The position numbers and the translations under genes were made by a program. From Leptolyngbya sp. FACHB-261 (GTDB lineage Bacteria > Cyanobacteriota > Cyanobacteriia > FACHB-261): a DNA stretch of 64,000 nucleotides. Below the pieces are notes generated by a model. The model was given only the letters and a program-made list of their open reading frames with translations. It was not told the origin of the DNA and did not search any database. How positions within the stretch are numbered: the stretch's first letter is position 1; the number at the start of each line of letters is the position of its first letter. Below are positions 14,037-23,018 of this stretch, in pieces. The DNA is taken from NCBI RefSeq assembly GCF_014696065.1, contig NZ_JACJPL010000026.1, positions 310,001 through 374,000 of the forward strand. The letters run 5' to 3'.

Positions 14037-17000
14037 ATGACCTACAAAGATATACCCCAACGACTGCTAGCTTACGGTGTTGCAGTCTTGGCTGTGGCAG
14101 TTGCCCTGCTGTTCATGCTGCTGCTAGATCCTTGGTTCAGCATGACCAGAACGCCGTTTCTGCTCTTCTTCGGCGCAGTCATGGTCAGTGCTTGGCATGG
14201 AGGGGTAGGGCCAGGTTTATTAGCCACTGCTTTGTCTGCGTTAGCCAGCAATTACTTTCTGCTGGCTTCAGGCTGGATGCCAGATGCCCACAACAGCGTG
14301 CATCTCATGCTATTTGGGGCACAAGGGGGACTGATCAGCTTTCTGTGTGAAGCGCTGCTCGCCTCAAACCGGCGGTCAAAGCAGAGCTTGCGCCGGTTGC
14401 GAGAGAGCGAGGGAAGATTCAATCGCTTGGTGGAGGCAAATATCGTTGGTGTGATTACAGCTGACACCTTGGGTGCCATCACCGAAGCCAACGACGCCTT
14501 CTTGCAGATGTTGGGCTACAGCCGCGAGGATCTATTAGCAGGACGCTTGCGTTGGGATAACATCACCCCACCCGAGCAACACCAGCAGGATCAGCAACTC
14601 AAAGCAGAGCTTTTGGCTTCTGGCTCTTCGCAGGTGGTTGAGAAAGAATACATCCACAAAGCAGGACATCGCGTTCCTGTGCTCCTAGGGGGTGCCCTGT
14701 TAGAAGATGGCCATCAACAAAACGCCATTTGCTTTGTTCTCGACCTAACCGAACGCAAGCGGCTGCAAGCAGAGCATGAGCAATTGCTACTGCGAGAGCA
14801 GAGCGCTCGGACCGAAGTAGAGGTGGCCCAACAGCAAGTCAGCAAGATCTTGGAAAGCATGACTGACGCCTTCATTGCCCTAGATCTCGACTGGCGAGTC
14901 ACCTATGCCAACCGGGAGGCGGCTCGAATCAACAACAAACCGGCAGCGGACTTAATTGGACTAAACCAGTGGGAAGAGTGGCCCGCAACCCAGGCGTCAC
15001 GCTTTGAAGAGGAGTATCGCCGAGCCTTAACCGAAGGCGTCAGTGTCCACTTCGAGGCGTTCTACGAACCCATGAACCTCTGGCTAGAGGTTCATGCCTA
15101 TCCCTTTGAGAGCGGCCTCGGTATTTTCTTCCGCGATGTTAGTGAGCGCAAGCGCACCGAAGAGTTTTTGCGCGAAAGCGAGGAACGGAAGCGTCTGGCT
15201 CTTGCTGCTTCGCACATGGGGGAATGGGAATGGGATGCGGCGACCGACCAGCTCTGGTTCTCGGAGCGGGTGAATGCCATTTTCGATCTGTCACCGAATG
15301 AACCACTGACCTTTACCCGCTTTCTGGAGGTGGTGCACGAAGACGACCGCGAACGGGTACGTAGCGAAGTGGAGCGGGTGATCGCTGAAGACTTAGACTA
15401 CGACGTTCAATACCGAACTGTTTGGCGTGATGGCAGCATTCACTGGGTAGCAGTGAAGGGACGGGCTTTCTACAATCAGCATCAGCAACCTATCTGCATG
15501 CTGGGCATCGCGCAGGACATCACCGAGCGCAAGTGGGTAGAAGCCAGCTACGCTCAGCTATTGGAGCGCGAGCAGGCGGCTCGGACGGAGGCTGAAGAAG
15601 CGAGAGAGCAAGTCTCCAATATTTTAGAAAGCATCACGGATGGCTTCATAGCCTTCGACCGCGACTGGCGCTTTACTTATCTGAACCATGAAGGTGCTAG
15701 AACCCTGAACCATTCGCCCGAAGAGTTGCTAGGCAAGAATCTCTGGCACGAGTTGCCAGAGCTAGCCAATACCAGCTTTGGCCAGCTGTACCAACGGGCT
15801 GTGGCCGAAGGCATACCGCTTGAACTGGAGGACTATTACCCACCCTTTGACGCCTGGTTTTCGGTTCGGGCTTACCCTTCGCAGTCTGGCCTAGCCCTCT
15901 ACTTCCGCAACATCAACGAGCGCAAGCAAGTCCAGGAAGCGCTGCGCATCAGCTGGGAACGCCTCGACCTAGTGTTGCAGTCTTCTGCGCTGGGGCTGTG
16001 GTACTGCGATTTACCCTTCGACAAGCTGGTGTGGAATGACAAATGCAAGGCACACTTTGGCCTGAGTCCAGACGCCGAAGTCGATATCGATCTGTTCTAT
16101 GAGCTCTTGCATCCCGAGGATCGCGAACCCACCAGGCAGGCAATTGAGCAATCGATTGAGCAGCACCAGGGTTATGACATCGACTATCGCACCGTTGCCC
16201 CCGATGGGCAGATGCGTTGGATTCGTGCTATTGGACGTACTTTCTACAATGCAGCAGGCAAGCCGATTCGCTTCGATGGCATCACCATCGACACGACCGA
16301 GCGCAAACAGAGCGAGGAGGCACTGCGCGAGAGCGAACAACATCTGAGACTGGCTCTCCAGACCGGCAGACTGGGATCGTGGCAGGTCGATTTTCCCTCA
16401 GGGAAGCTGACTGTCTCGGAGCAGTGCAAGGCAAATTTTGGCTTGCCTGCGGATGCTGAGATCTTGAACAACAGCCTGTTTTACGCGCTTCATCCAGAGG
16501 ATCGGCCCCGCCTCCAAGCGGCGGTTCAGCAAGCGGTGAGACAGCAGACCGATTATGAGGGCGAGTATCGCAACCTCTGGCCCGATGGCAGTACCCACTG
16601 GATTCTGGTGCGAGGGCGGAGTTTGTACAACGCCAACGGGGTGCCTATGCGCATGCTAGGCGTGACCATGGACATCACCGCCCGTAAGCAGGCCGAACAA
16701 GAACGGGCACAACTGCTGGAGCGCGAGCAAGCAGCCCGAGCCGAAGCCGAGAAAGCCAACCGCGTCAAGGACGAGTTTCTGGCTACGCTTTCCCACGAAC
16801 TGCGCACCCCGCTCAACGGCATTTTGGGCTGGTCACAGATGTTACGTCGAGGCACGTTGAATACCGCCACAACCGAGCGGGCATTGGAAACTATCGAGCG
16901 CAACGCCAGAGCCCAGGTGCAGCTGATTGATGACCTCTTGGATATCTCGCGCATCATTCGAGGCCAATTGCGCTTGGAGATGCAGCCTTGTGAACTGGTG

Positions 17001-17918
17001 CCTTTGATCAGCACCTCAATTGATGCCCTGCGTCCTGGTGCAGAGGCTAAAGGCATCCAGGTAGAGAGTCTGCTAGACCCGACCGTGGGTACTGTTGCCG
17101 GTGATGCCAACCGTCTGCAACAGGTGCTCTGGAATCTGCTGTCTAACGCGCTCAAGTTCACACCGGGCGGAGGACGGGTGCAAGTGACCCTAGTCCGTGT
17201 CGGCAGTCAAGCTGAGATCAGGGTCAGCGACACCGGCAAAGGGATCAATCCTGAGTTTCTGCCCTACGTTTTTGAGCGATTCCGGCAAGCTGACAGCTCC
17301 ATTACCAGGGCACATGGCGGTCTAGGCTTGGGGCTCGCCATTGTGCGTCACCTCGTAGAGCTACATGGTGGCTCGGTGGCCGTTGAGAGTCCAGGCGAGG
17401 GACAGGGAGCGACCTTCAGTGTCAGGCTGCCTCTGCTGCTGGCGAAAGCTGCTATTGAGGTGCCAAGAGACGAAACCCCGCTCAGTTCTCGGCCCGTCAA
17501 TAACAATTCCCCAGATCTAGAAGACCTAAAAATTCTGGTCGTGGACGACGAAGCCGACGCACGGGAACTGCTGATCGCGGTTTTACAGGCAGCCGGGGCT
17601 CAAGTCAAAGCGGTTAGCTCTGCCAGTGAAGCCCTAAGCGTTCTACCCAAGTTTCAACCCCATGTCTTGGTCAGCGATATTGGTATGCCAGATGAGGACG
17701 GCTACAGGCTCATCCAGCGCCTGAGAAGCCTGAGCGCAGAGCAAGGGGGCAAAATACCTGCGGTAGCCCTCACTGCCTATGCCAGAGAGCAAGACCGTAG
17801 ACAGGCTCTGTCAGCCGGTTTTCAAACCCACTTGTCCAAGCCTATTGATCCAGCAGATCTAGTGGTGGTGGTTGCCAGTCTGGCTGGACGCAGGCGAATC
17901 GGTGAGCCTAGCAATTAG
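14037..17918 (+). CDS. Hybrid sensor histidine kinase: DUF4118, six PAS, HisKA, HATPase, REC
   Basis: A 1293-aa membrane sensor. Residues ~10-110 form a DUF4118/KdpD-like bundle (RLLAYGVAVLAVAVALL, LLFFGAVMVSAWHGG, GPGLLATALSAL). Six PAS modules follow (~130-245, 275-375, 385-505, 525-630, 640-765, 770-890). HisKA has SHELRTPLNG with the phospho-acceptor His near residue 920; the HATPase N box NLLSNALKF is near 1035 and G boxes at DTGKGI and GGLGLGLAIV; the C-terminal receiver has acidic VVDDEADARE near 1170 and phospho-Asp in SDIGMPDEDG near 1215. The ligand is unknown. It is monocistronic, with no output gene adjacent. A shorter paralogue with the same ends lies at 59456-62233. Confidence 0.93.
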   Translation: MTYKDIPQRLLAYGVAVLAVAVALLFMLLLDPWFSMTRTPFLLFFGAVMVSAWHGGVGPGLLATALSALASNYFLLASGWMPDAHNSVHLMLFGAQGGLISFLCEALLASNRRSKQSLRRLRESEGRFNRLVEANIVGVITADTLGAITEANDAFLQMLGYSREDLLAGRLRWDNITPPEQHQQDQQLKAELLASGSSQVVEKEYIHKAGHRVPVLLGGALLEDGHQQNAICFVLDLTERKRLQAEHEQLLLREQSARTEVEVAQQQVSKILESMTDAFIALDLDWRVTYANREAARINNKPAADLIGLNQWEEWPATQASRFEEEYRRALTEGVSVHFEAFYEPMNLWLEVHAYPFESGLGIFFRDVSERKRTEEFLRESEERKRLALAASHMGEWEWDAATDQLWFSERVNAIFDLSPNEPLTFTRFLEVVHEDDRERVRSEVERVIAEDLDYDVQYRTVWRDGSIHWVAVKGRAFYNQHQQPICMLGIAQDITERKWVEASYAQLLEREQAARTEAEEAREQVSNILESITDGFIAFDRDWRFTYLNHEGARTLNHSPEELLGKNLWHELPELANTSFGQLYQRAVAEGIPLELEDYYPPFDAWFSVRAYPSQSGLALYFRNINERKQVQEALRISWERLDLVLQSSALGLWYCDLPFDKLVWNDKCKAHFGLSPDAEVDIDLFYELLHPEDREPTRQAIEQSIEQHQGYDIDYRTVAPDGQMRWIRAIGRTFYNAAGKPIRFDGITIDTTERKQSEEALRESEQHLRLALQTGRLGSWQVDFPSGKLTVSEQCKANFGLPADAEILNNSLFYALHPEDRPRLQAAVQQAVRQQTDYEGEYRNLWPDGSTHWILVRGRSLYNANGVPMRMLGVTMDITARKQAEQERAQLLEREQAARAEAEKANRVKDEFLATLSHELRTPLNGILGWSQMLRRGTLNTATTERALETIERNARAQVQLIDDLLDISRIIRGQLRLEMQPCELVPLISTSIDALRPGAEAKGIQVESLLDPTVGTVAGDANRLQQVLWNLLSNALKFTPGGGRVQVTLVRVGSQAEIRVSDTGKGINPEFLPYVFERFRQADSSITRAHGGLGLGLAIVRHLVELHGGSVAVESPGEGQGATFSVRLPLLLAKAAIEVPRDETPLSSRPVNNNSPDLEDLKILVVDDEADARELLIAVLQAAGAQVKAVSSASEALSVLPKFQPHVLVSDIGMPDEDGYRLIQRLRSLSAEQGGKIPAVALTAYAREQDRRQALSAGFQTHLSKPIDPADLVVVVASLAGRRRIGEPSN

Positions 17919-17997
17919 AGCCTAGCAACTAGTTCAACAACTCCAATTTGGCCTTCGATTTCTGCGCTACCAGCCCCATTTCTAGGCCACCAGACCG

Positions 17998-18174
17998 CTA
18001 GCTGAACTTCTTACGAGCCTGGTCATAGACTTCAATTGTGATCTGGGTTTGGCCTTGCTCGCGTGCCAGTTGCTCAATCTTGCGGCGAGCCGCTGGTCGT
18101 ACAAAAAAAGGAATCTCCTTGAGTTTGGCTTCGGCTTCAGGAGTCCAAACTACGGCGTCTTGGGAATCACTCAT
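17998..18174 (-). CDS. PCP-reductase-domain protein
   Basis: A ~58-aa protein matching the PCP_red domain found at the C-terminus of the ChlB subunit of light-independent protochlorophyllide reductase and as free-standing cyanobacterial proteins. The core W-TPEAEAKLKEIPFFVRPAARRK-I-E-LAREQG-QIT-EV is present over nearly the whole length. The free-standing form has no established role; association with pigment metabolism is by homology only. The frame extends upstream to a TTG at 18240, but the domain begins within ten residues of the ATG at 18174, which I take as the start. Confidence 0.7.
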   Translation of the reverse strand: MSDSQDAVVWTPEAEAKLKEIPFFVRPAARRKIEQLAREQGQTQITIEVYDQARKKFS

Positions 18175-18392
18175 TAGGGCTGCATAGTTCACGATCCGAC
18201 TGCTGATCATAGCGGTTCCCAAGCGTTGCAAAAGTCGCAAAAGCAGGCTCTGCTTGCGCCCATCTGCTTCCTTGCTGGCCCTGATCTGGCCTCTAGCAGG
18301 TCAGTAGGAGCAGTAGAAGTAGATATCACACAAGCCCCACCCCCTGAAGGAGGCACGGTGGGCTCCCGTTAATTGACCCATTGATTAACCCG

Positions 18393-18668
18393 TTAATTAG
18401 ATTGCTCGGTGCTGGCTGAACGCAGGTGCTGGATGCCATTGAGCGCGAATTTAACTAAAAAGCGTCGCTCCACCTGGTCAGCATTCTGCCAGCCTCGATA
18501 CATCTCCTGCATACGGTCGTTGCTGCAGCGAAGCGTGATCTGCTCGGCCCAAGCTAAGAGATTATTCTCAGCATTAATCAAGAGATCTTCCTGCACTGGA
18601 TCGCCCCAGCGCTGCTGCCATTCGCGCAGAGCTTGCAGATATGCTTGCTGTTCGAGCGAATAGTTCAT
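18393..18668 (-). CDS. Small hypothetical protein
   Basis: A 91-aa soluble, helix-rich protein starting MNYSLEQQAYLQALREW with QRWGDPVQEDLLINAENNLLAWAEQI and a VERRFLVKFALNGIQHL stretch near the end. No known domain recognised; the aromatic and charge pattern suggests a four-helix fold. The ATG at 18668 has GGAG about 9 nt upstream; the longer frame would need a GTG at 18704. It lies between the PCP-reductase gene and the MarR gene on the same strand but with gaps of over 200 bp, so it is probably separately transcribed. Confidence 0.55.
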   Translation of the reverse strand: MNYSLEQQAYLQALREWQQRWGDPVQEDLLINAENNLLAWAEQITLRCSNDRMQEMYRGWQNADQVERRFLVKFALNGIQHLRSASTEQSN

Positions 18669-18885
18669 GTCCTTGGCTCCAGGCTCAGCCGATAGATGCT
18701 GCACTCTAGGGTTGGCTGGTTAGATCCTAGTGCCCATTCGCTGGTTGGGAACGCTACCAAACGGCTTTAATGCAGGCTTAAAGCAACATGACAGCGATGA
18801 CACAGCGGCGACACTGAGATAATACTGCGGGGCAATCGGGACCAAGAGGCCTTATACCATGCCGCTTGCAGAACCAAGTCGAGAC

Positions 18886-19410
18886 TTATTCTGAGCAGGA
18901 GAATTGCTCCCGTAAGCGCTCTAAACCCGCCCGCAGTTGCTCCAGCTCTTCTAAACTGAGACGACCAAAGCGCTCTTTGAGATAGGCAACGTGCAGAGGA
19001 AAGACTTCTGCAAATACTCGTTCTCCCTCTGCGGTGAGCACAATCCGGAAGCAGCGACGGTTATCAGCAGGAACTTCGCGGCGGACCAGCCCCTTCTCTT
19101 CTAAGCGGTCGACAATGCCGGTCAGCGTCCCCTTAGTCACCAAGGTTCTCTCAGCCAGCTTGTTCATGGTCATACCCTCTGTATTGCCTAGGGTAGCAAC
19201 CACGTCGAACTGGGGTGAGGTCAGCCCTAACTGACGGACGTGAGCAACAGTGCAATTAGCGAAAGCCTGATAGGTTCGGACCAACTCCCGCATAGTCGGG
19301 ATGAACGGTTCTTCAGCTGCGGCTTGAGCTGCACTTTGGTCAATAATCTCTGAATCTTGTATGGTGTCTTCTACAGTTTTCATGACGGGTTCTCTAGGAT
19401 TAGGACTCAT
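18886..19410 (-). CDS. MarR-family transcriptional regulator
   Basis: 174 aa. The central winged-helix domain is clear: LTSPQFDVVATLG, MTMNKLAERTLVTKGTLTGIVDRLEEKGLVRR (recognition helix and wing) and DNRRCFRIVLTAEG. An unusual N-terminal acidic extension of ~40 residues precedes it. MarR proteins act as dimers that release DNA on binding a small ligand or on oxidation. The start may be MSPNP at 19410 or MKTVED at 19383. The upstream region holds a TTATG-ttag-CATAA dyad (19568-19581) that could be its operator. The nearest divergent gene encodes a TPR protein. Confidence 0.88.
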   Translation of the reverse strand: MSPNPREPVMKTVEDTIQDSEIIDQSAAQAAAEEPFIPTMRELVRTYQAFANCTVAHVRQLGLTSPQFDVVATLGNTEGMTMNKLAERTLVTKGTLTGIVDRLEEKGLVRREVPADNRRCFRIVLTAEGERVFAEVFPLHVAYLKERFGRLSLEELEQLRAGLERLREQFSCSE

Positions 19411-19567
19411 ACTTCATCATATTGATGCTTGGTAGAACTGATTCTGGAGATACAGTCTTAGTTCAAACCGAGCCTAAGTACGACCTCACACTATCTCAGC
19501 GGCTTGAAGGATACAGCTAGCTATAACCCACGAACCCCTGGCCTAAGCGGTGAATATCGAACTTCCC

Positions 19568-19581
19568 TTATGTTAGCATAA
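19568..19581. promoter_or_regulatory. Possible operator dyad between MarR and TPR genes
   Basis: TTATG-ttag-CATAA is a perfect 5-bp inverted repeat in the ~300-bp divergent region (19411-19710). MarR dimers typically bind short A/T-rich dyads of this sort near their own promoter. Otherwise the region shows nothing notable. Confidence 0.3.
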
Positions 19582-19710
19582 ATACTGTTCGCGTCAAAAC
19601 TGTCTGACTTTCTGATACCTAAGATGCTGCTGCCCCTCAGTAAAGCAGCCTAGACTTTGGGCAGGGCAGCCAGATGTGTCCTAACAGGCTATTAGTACGT
19701 TCCCCAGTAC

Positions 19711-20208
19711 GTGATTGACTGGCTCATGCAATTCAGTCCCCTCATTCAAAGATACGAGGCAGACCTAGCTCGGCGCCAATTGCGCGGTGATCGCATCGGT
19801 CAGGCAATGGTCCTGTATCTGCTTGGGCAAGCCTATGCTGAGCAGCAGGCTTGGGACGAGGCAATCGAGTGCTACCGAACTAGCCAGCTCCTCTGTCAGA
19901 ATTTGGGCGATCGTCAGGGAGAAGGGCTGGCCTTGCATAGCCTGGGAGTGGCTTATGCCAAGCAGGGTTGTTGGTCAGAGGCCGGTCAGAGCTTTGAAGA
20001 TAGCCTAGCGATTCAGCGAGAATTAAAGGACCCTGACAGTGAATGGCTGAATCTGGTGAATCTGGGCAAAGTCTACCTACAGCAGGGTCTGCCCGCCAAG
20101 GCCATAAGCTGCTGGCAAGCGGCTCTCCTGCTTCTACCCCCGGATACCCTGGAGCATCAACAGGTCAGTCATTGGATTGCAGCGGTAGATAGCGGCAACA
20201 AATCCTAA
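19711..20208 (+). CDS. TPR protein
   Basis: 165 aa made almost entirely of tetratricopeptide repeats: QAMVLYLLGQAYAEQQAWDEAIECY, GEGLALHSLGVAYAKQGCWSEAGQSFEDSL and EWLNLVNLGKVYLQQGLPAKAISCWQAAL show the TPR W-LG-Y-A-F-A-P pattern three times. It is a small protein-protein interaction scaffold with no enzymatic motif. The frame begins at GTG 19711; an in-frame ATG at 19726 is an alternative. The neighbouring downstream gene at 20295 is co-directional with an 86-bp gap, so co-transcription is possible. Confidence 0.72.
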   Translation: MIDWLMQFSPLIQRYEADLARRQLRGDRIGQAMVLYLLGQAYAEQQAWDEAIECYRTSQLLCQNLGDRQGEGLALHSLGVAYAKQGCWSEAGQSFEDSLAIQRELKDPDSEWLNLVNLGKVYLQQGLPAKAISCWQAALLLLPPDTLEHQQVSHWIAAVDSGNKS

Positions 20209-20294
20209 ATTTAGAGCCACGGGACAGATGGCTTTGGCCCAAGGCTGTGGCACTGGTAGAGATAGCGCGATAATTCCTGCCGCGGCCTGCCCCT

Positions 20295-20735
20295 ATGCAA
20301 AACTCAGTCAGCCTCAAATTCAAAATACTGTCAACCCTAACCGTTGCCATCGGTGCCGGCATCACGGGCTGGAGCCTAACCAAAACTCTACGTCCTTCTG
20401 ATCTTCAAGCGGCGCTCCAGGGCGAGCGGCCTGCCTTGGAAGCGGTGCTGGCCAATGGTGTGATTGGCACCACTTCGTTACTAGGGGGAACTGTTTTGAC
20501 AGCGCTGGCCTTGGGCAGTCTACACGGTCTTACTCATCCACCAGAGTTGTATAAGCCTGAAGCCACCGTGCAGCCATTCGATTTGGGCATTACTGATCTC
20601 GAATGGGCTCAACTAGCGGGGACTAGTCAGGAAGCCTCTGATTTCTTCCTTTGCTTGCGCAGAAGAGGAATCCGTCCCGATCTAGCCTTGAGCTGGGCTT
20701 TGTCAGTCGCGACTGGAGAGGCTAGTCAAGACTAA
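20295..20735 (+). CDS. Hypothetical protein with two hydrophobic segments
   Basis: 146 aa of unknown family. Residues ~10-28 (ILSTLTVAIGAGITGWSL) and ~50-72 (NGVIGTTSLLGGTVLTALALG) look like membrane helices separated by a short polar loop (RPSDLQAALQGERPALEAV). The C-terminal half is soluble (DLGITDLEWAQLAG, FFLCLRRRGIRPDLALSWALS). It follows the TPR gene on the same strand. No function is suggested by motifs; a small inner-membrane or thylakoid protein is the most that can be said. Confidence 0.55.
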   Translation: MQNSVSLKFKILSTLTVAIGAGITGWSLTKTLRPSDLQAALQGERPALEAVLANGVIGTTSLLGGTVLTALALGSLHGLTHPPELYKPEATVQPFDLGITDLEWAQLAGTSQEASDFFLCLRRRGIRPDLALSWALSVATGEASQD

Positions 20736-20859
20736 TTCAGAGGCTCATGCTCAGACCCATTCCCAGACTAATTGCGATCTCCAACCTTCACTGCTTCTGA
20801 ATTAGCCACAAGTCTGGTTCCATAGATTAGCTGGACGTGCAGAATTTGAGGGGCCTACC

Positions 20860-21618
20860 ATGAACCGAAGGTTGGGGTTGGTAATTGCGATTGCGCTGAT
20901 GAGTGGCGGTTGCAGTACGGTCTGGGCCTCCCGCGCTCGGCCAACAGCAATCGAGGCGAGGATTTCTGCGCCAGCTGCTCCAGCCGCAAATCAGGTGCCA
21001 CCTGAGGTCAGGCGGTTGCGAGCCAAGATTATTATTCCTGCTACTGACCCGCAAGCCCGTCTAAAAGCGATGGTCCCAGGTGTTCGCTCCGGTCGGGTTG
21101 ATCCCTTCGCACCGATTCCCGGTCAGCCAATCCCTAGGCAGCAACCGGTCCAAGCCGTGGAAGCCACCCAAGTAGCAGCCGGTACAATCAGTAGCCTGCC
21201 ACCGATTCCACCGCCCCCGCCACTGCTACCTGCGGCTCCATCGTCCCCAGCGCCGCTAGGTGCCCCAAGGGTGGGCGCGGTGGCAATTCCCAGAACAGCT
21301 GTGCCTGTTCCTCCCCCTATCCAGTCGCCGCTTCAGCCGCCGGTTCAAGCGCCAAGCCGTCTGTCTTCAGGCATCCTAGTGACGGGGATTATGCAATTGG
21401 CCTCCAATGAACTGTCCGCCCTGATCAAGGCCCCTCAGGAGGCAATGACTCAGGTGAAGCTAGGCGACCGGCTGTACGGTGGCAAAGTAACAGTCAAAGG
21501 CTTTGATCTCAGTGGTCCCGTGCCTATTGTGACCTTTGAGGAGGCGGGGGTTGTCGTGCGTCGTGGCGTCGGGCAACAAGCAGAGGGAGCTGCGCCAGCA
21601 ACCGTGGCAGATCGCTAA
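20860..21618 (+). CDS. Proline-rich lipoprotein with PilP-like features
   Basis: 252 aa. The N-terminus has a hydrophobic signal ending in a lipobox-like MSGGC (Cys ~18), suggesting a lipid-anchored envelope protein. A GRVDPFAPI motif near residue 77 is followed by a ~100-aa Pro/Ala-rich linker and a compact C-terminal domain (LVTGIMQLASNELSALIKAP, VKLGDRLYGGKVTVKGFD, GVVVRRGV). The order DPFxP, Pro linker and small beta domain resembles PilP-type secretin-associated proteins, but similarity is weak and no pilus genes are nearby. A terminator-like hairpin follows at 21661. Confidence 0.5.
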   Translation: MNRRLGLVIAIALMSGGCSTVWASRARPTAIEARISAPAAPAANQVPPEVRRLRAKIIIPATDPQARLKAMVPGVRSGRVDPFAPIPGQPIPRQQPVQAVEATQVAAGTISSLPPIPPPPPLLPAAPSSPAPLGAPRVGAVAIPRTAVPVPPPIQSPLQPPVQAPSRLSSGILVTGIMQLASNELSALIKAPQEAMTQVKLGDRLYGGKVTVKGFDLSGPVPIVTFEEAGVVVRRGVGQQAEGAAPATVADR

Positions 21619-21660
21619 GTAGATCTCCTTAAAATTGACTCTCAGTAATTGACTCTCAAT

Positions 21661-21736
21661 AGGGTCGAAGCGTTCGGACGGTAGCTCTCAGCCTGTTGAG
21701 TTCTTGCCCAAAGGCTTCGACCCTGCTTCTGTTTTT
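21661..21736 (+). terminator. Terminator-like hairpin
   Basis: AGGGTCGAAGC (21661-21671) and GCTTCGACCCT (21714-21724) are perfect 11-bp arms, followed within six bases by GTTTTTT. The 42-nt loop is long for a classical terminator. It lies between the convergent lipoprotein gene and response regulator operon. Confidence 0.5.
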
Positions 21737-21888
21737 TACGGCAATAATTAAGCAGATCGCCTGCTTTTCTTGCGCTCTTCTTACCAAACTCAAAGTCTAA
21801 AGAACGTTTCAAAATTGGCAGAACCATTGGTCGCTAAAGCTGTGAACCAATAGGGTCTCATTCAGTATTTAGAGACAAACGGGTGCAT

Positions 21889-22551
21889 TCAAAATAGCAG
21901 CAACTTGCGCCGCACCCCTTCCATACAGACAGCAACACGGGAGTTGGTGCTGTTCTCGTCGATTAGGTCTACGTCCAGTTTTTCTTTGAGACGTTGTACA
22001 TAATTCTGGGCCGTTTTTTTGCTGACATGCAGCCGGTCAGCAATGGCCTGATCAGTCAAGCAATCTTTGCACAGCAACACTAGCACTTCTAGTTCCCGCT
22101 CAGTGAGGCGAGTCATGCGCCGCAGTTCTTTGGGCACACGCAGCTCGCCGTTGAGCGCGCTACGAGCTCCTTCTAGAAAGAGCGTACGGCGCTCCATTTT
22201 GTTGACCGCAGCAAAACCGCCTGCATGGTTGCTAATACGTTCTACTAAGGGGGCAAGCAACAGGGGTTCGCTGGAGTACACCATCACGTTCAGGCTAGGG
22301 TACTGCTCGAAAATGCGCCTGAGCAGGTCAAGGCCAGGTTCGGCTGACTGCTCGCCACTCGTTTGGCCAAAGAGCAGATCGACCACGACTAGGTCAGCGG
22401 TTTCCAGCGTTAGCCAATCCAGGGCCTGTTCCGGTGTTTCGAGCTTGATGCAACGGGCCTGCGCTTCCAACCGTTGCAACCAATCACAGTTGTTTTGGGC
22501 AACCTCTGGGTGGTCTTCAACGACTAAAAAACGGGGTTGAGCAACGGTCAT
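21889..22551 (-). CDS. NarL/LuxR-type response regulator
   Basis: 220 aa. An N-terminal receiver (RFLVVEDHPEVAQ with the acidic pair; ADLVVVDLLFG with the phospho-Asp near residue 57) is joined to a C-terminal LuxR/GerE HTH (LTERELEVLVLLCKDCLTDQAIADRLHVSKKTAQNYVQRLKEKL). It is the last gene of a minus-strand operon after the CHASE2 kinase (23019) and FHA gene (22573), with gaps of 8 and 21 bp, so it is almost certainly the output of that kinase. The operon is back-to-back with exported curlin-like genes, which are plausible targets. Confidence 0.92.
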   Translation of the reverse strand: MTVAQPRFLVVEDHPEVAQNNCDWLQRLEAQARCIKLETPEQALDWLTLETADLVVVDLLFGQTSGEQSAEPGLDLLRRIFEQYPSLNVMVYSSEPLLLAPLVERISNHAGGFAAVNKMERRTLFLEGARSALNGELRVPKELRRMTRLTERELEVLVLLCKDCLTDQAIADRLHVSKKTAQNYVQRLKEKLDVDLIDENSTNSRVAVCMEGVRRKLLLF

Positions 22552-22572
22552 GGATGGAGTGAAACAGTAATT

Positions 22573-23010
22573 TTAGTTGAGTGGTGGCGAGTCTTGAGCC
22601 AGAGGCGACAGAGACGAATGCCCAACGGTCGTGCCATCAAGTTGGGGCTGACCAGTAGTAGTCGGGGGGGTTACCCGGTAATAAGTGAGCTTGGCATCTG
22701 GACCCAAAACCACCACATCCCCTGCTTGCAAGTCGCAGGAGCTAACCCTTTGGTTCCGCACCATCAAGCCATTGGCGCTGGGACGGCCCTCCAAGTCACC
22801 ATCGATCAGCCGATAGCGATATTGGCCCCGCTCGGCTTCCGGCAGCCTCAACAGCAGAGCATGTTGGCGCGAGACAAACTGCGACCGCACTTGGATATCA
22901 CTTGAGGGGTCGCGGCCCAAAGTGTACTTAGCCCTTTGGAGCAAAAATTCGCGGCTGCCTGCCGAATCTTCCACGATCAGGAGGTGCTTCTGCGGTGCAG
23001 CGTTGGCCAT
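22573..23010 (-). CDS. FHA-domain protein
   Basis: 145 aa. A single forkhead-associated domain: YTLGRDPSSDIQV (the GR and first Ser), VSRQHALLLRL (the S-x-x-H phosphothreonine-binding signature) and ANGLMVRNQRV (the N-G-x-x-V turn), then a low-complexity Pro/Ser tail. FHA domains bind phosphothreonine peptides, so this protein probably links Ser/Thr phosphorylation to the two-component pathway encoded around it. Its N-terminal KHLLIVEDS is only superficially receiver-like. It is encoded between the CHASE2 kinase and the response regulator, 8 bp after the kinase. Confidence 0.9.
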   Translation of the reverse strand: MANAAPQKHLLIVEDSAGSREFLLQRAKYTLGRDPSSDIQVRSQFVSRQHALLLRLPEAERGQYRYRLIDGDLEGRPSANGLMVRNQRVSSCDLQAGDVVVLGPDAKLTYYRVTPPTTTGQPQLDGTTVGHSSLSPLAQDSPPLN

Positions 23011-23018
23011 AGGAACCT

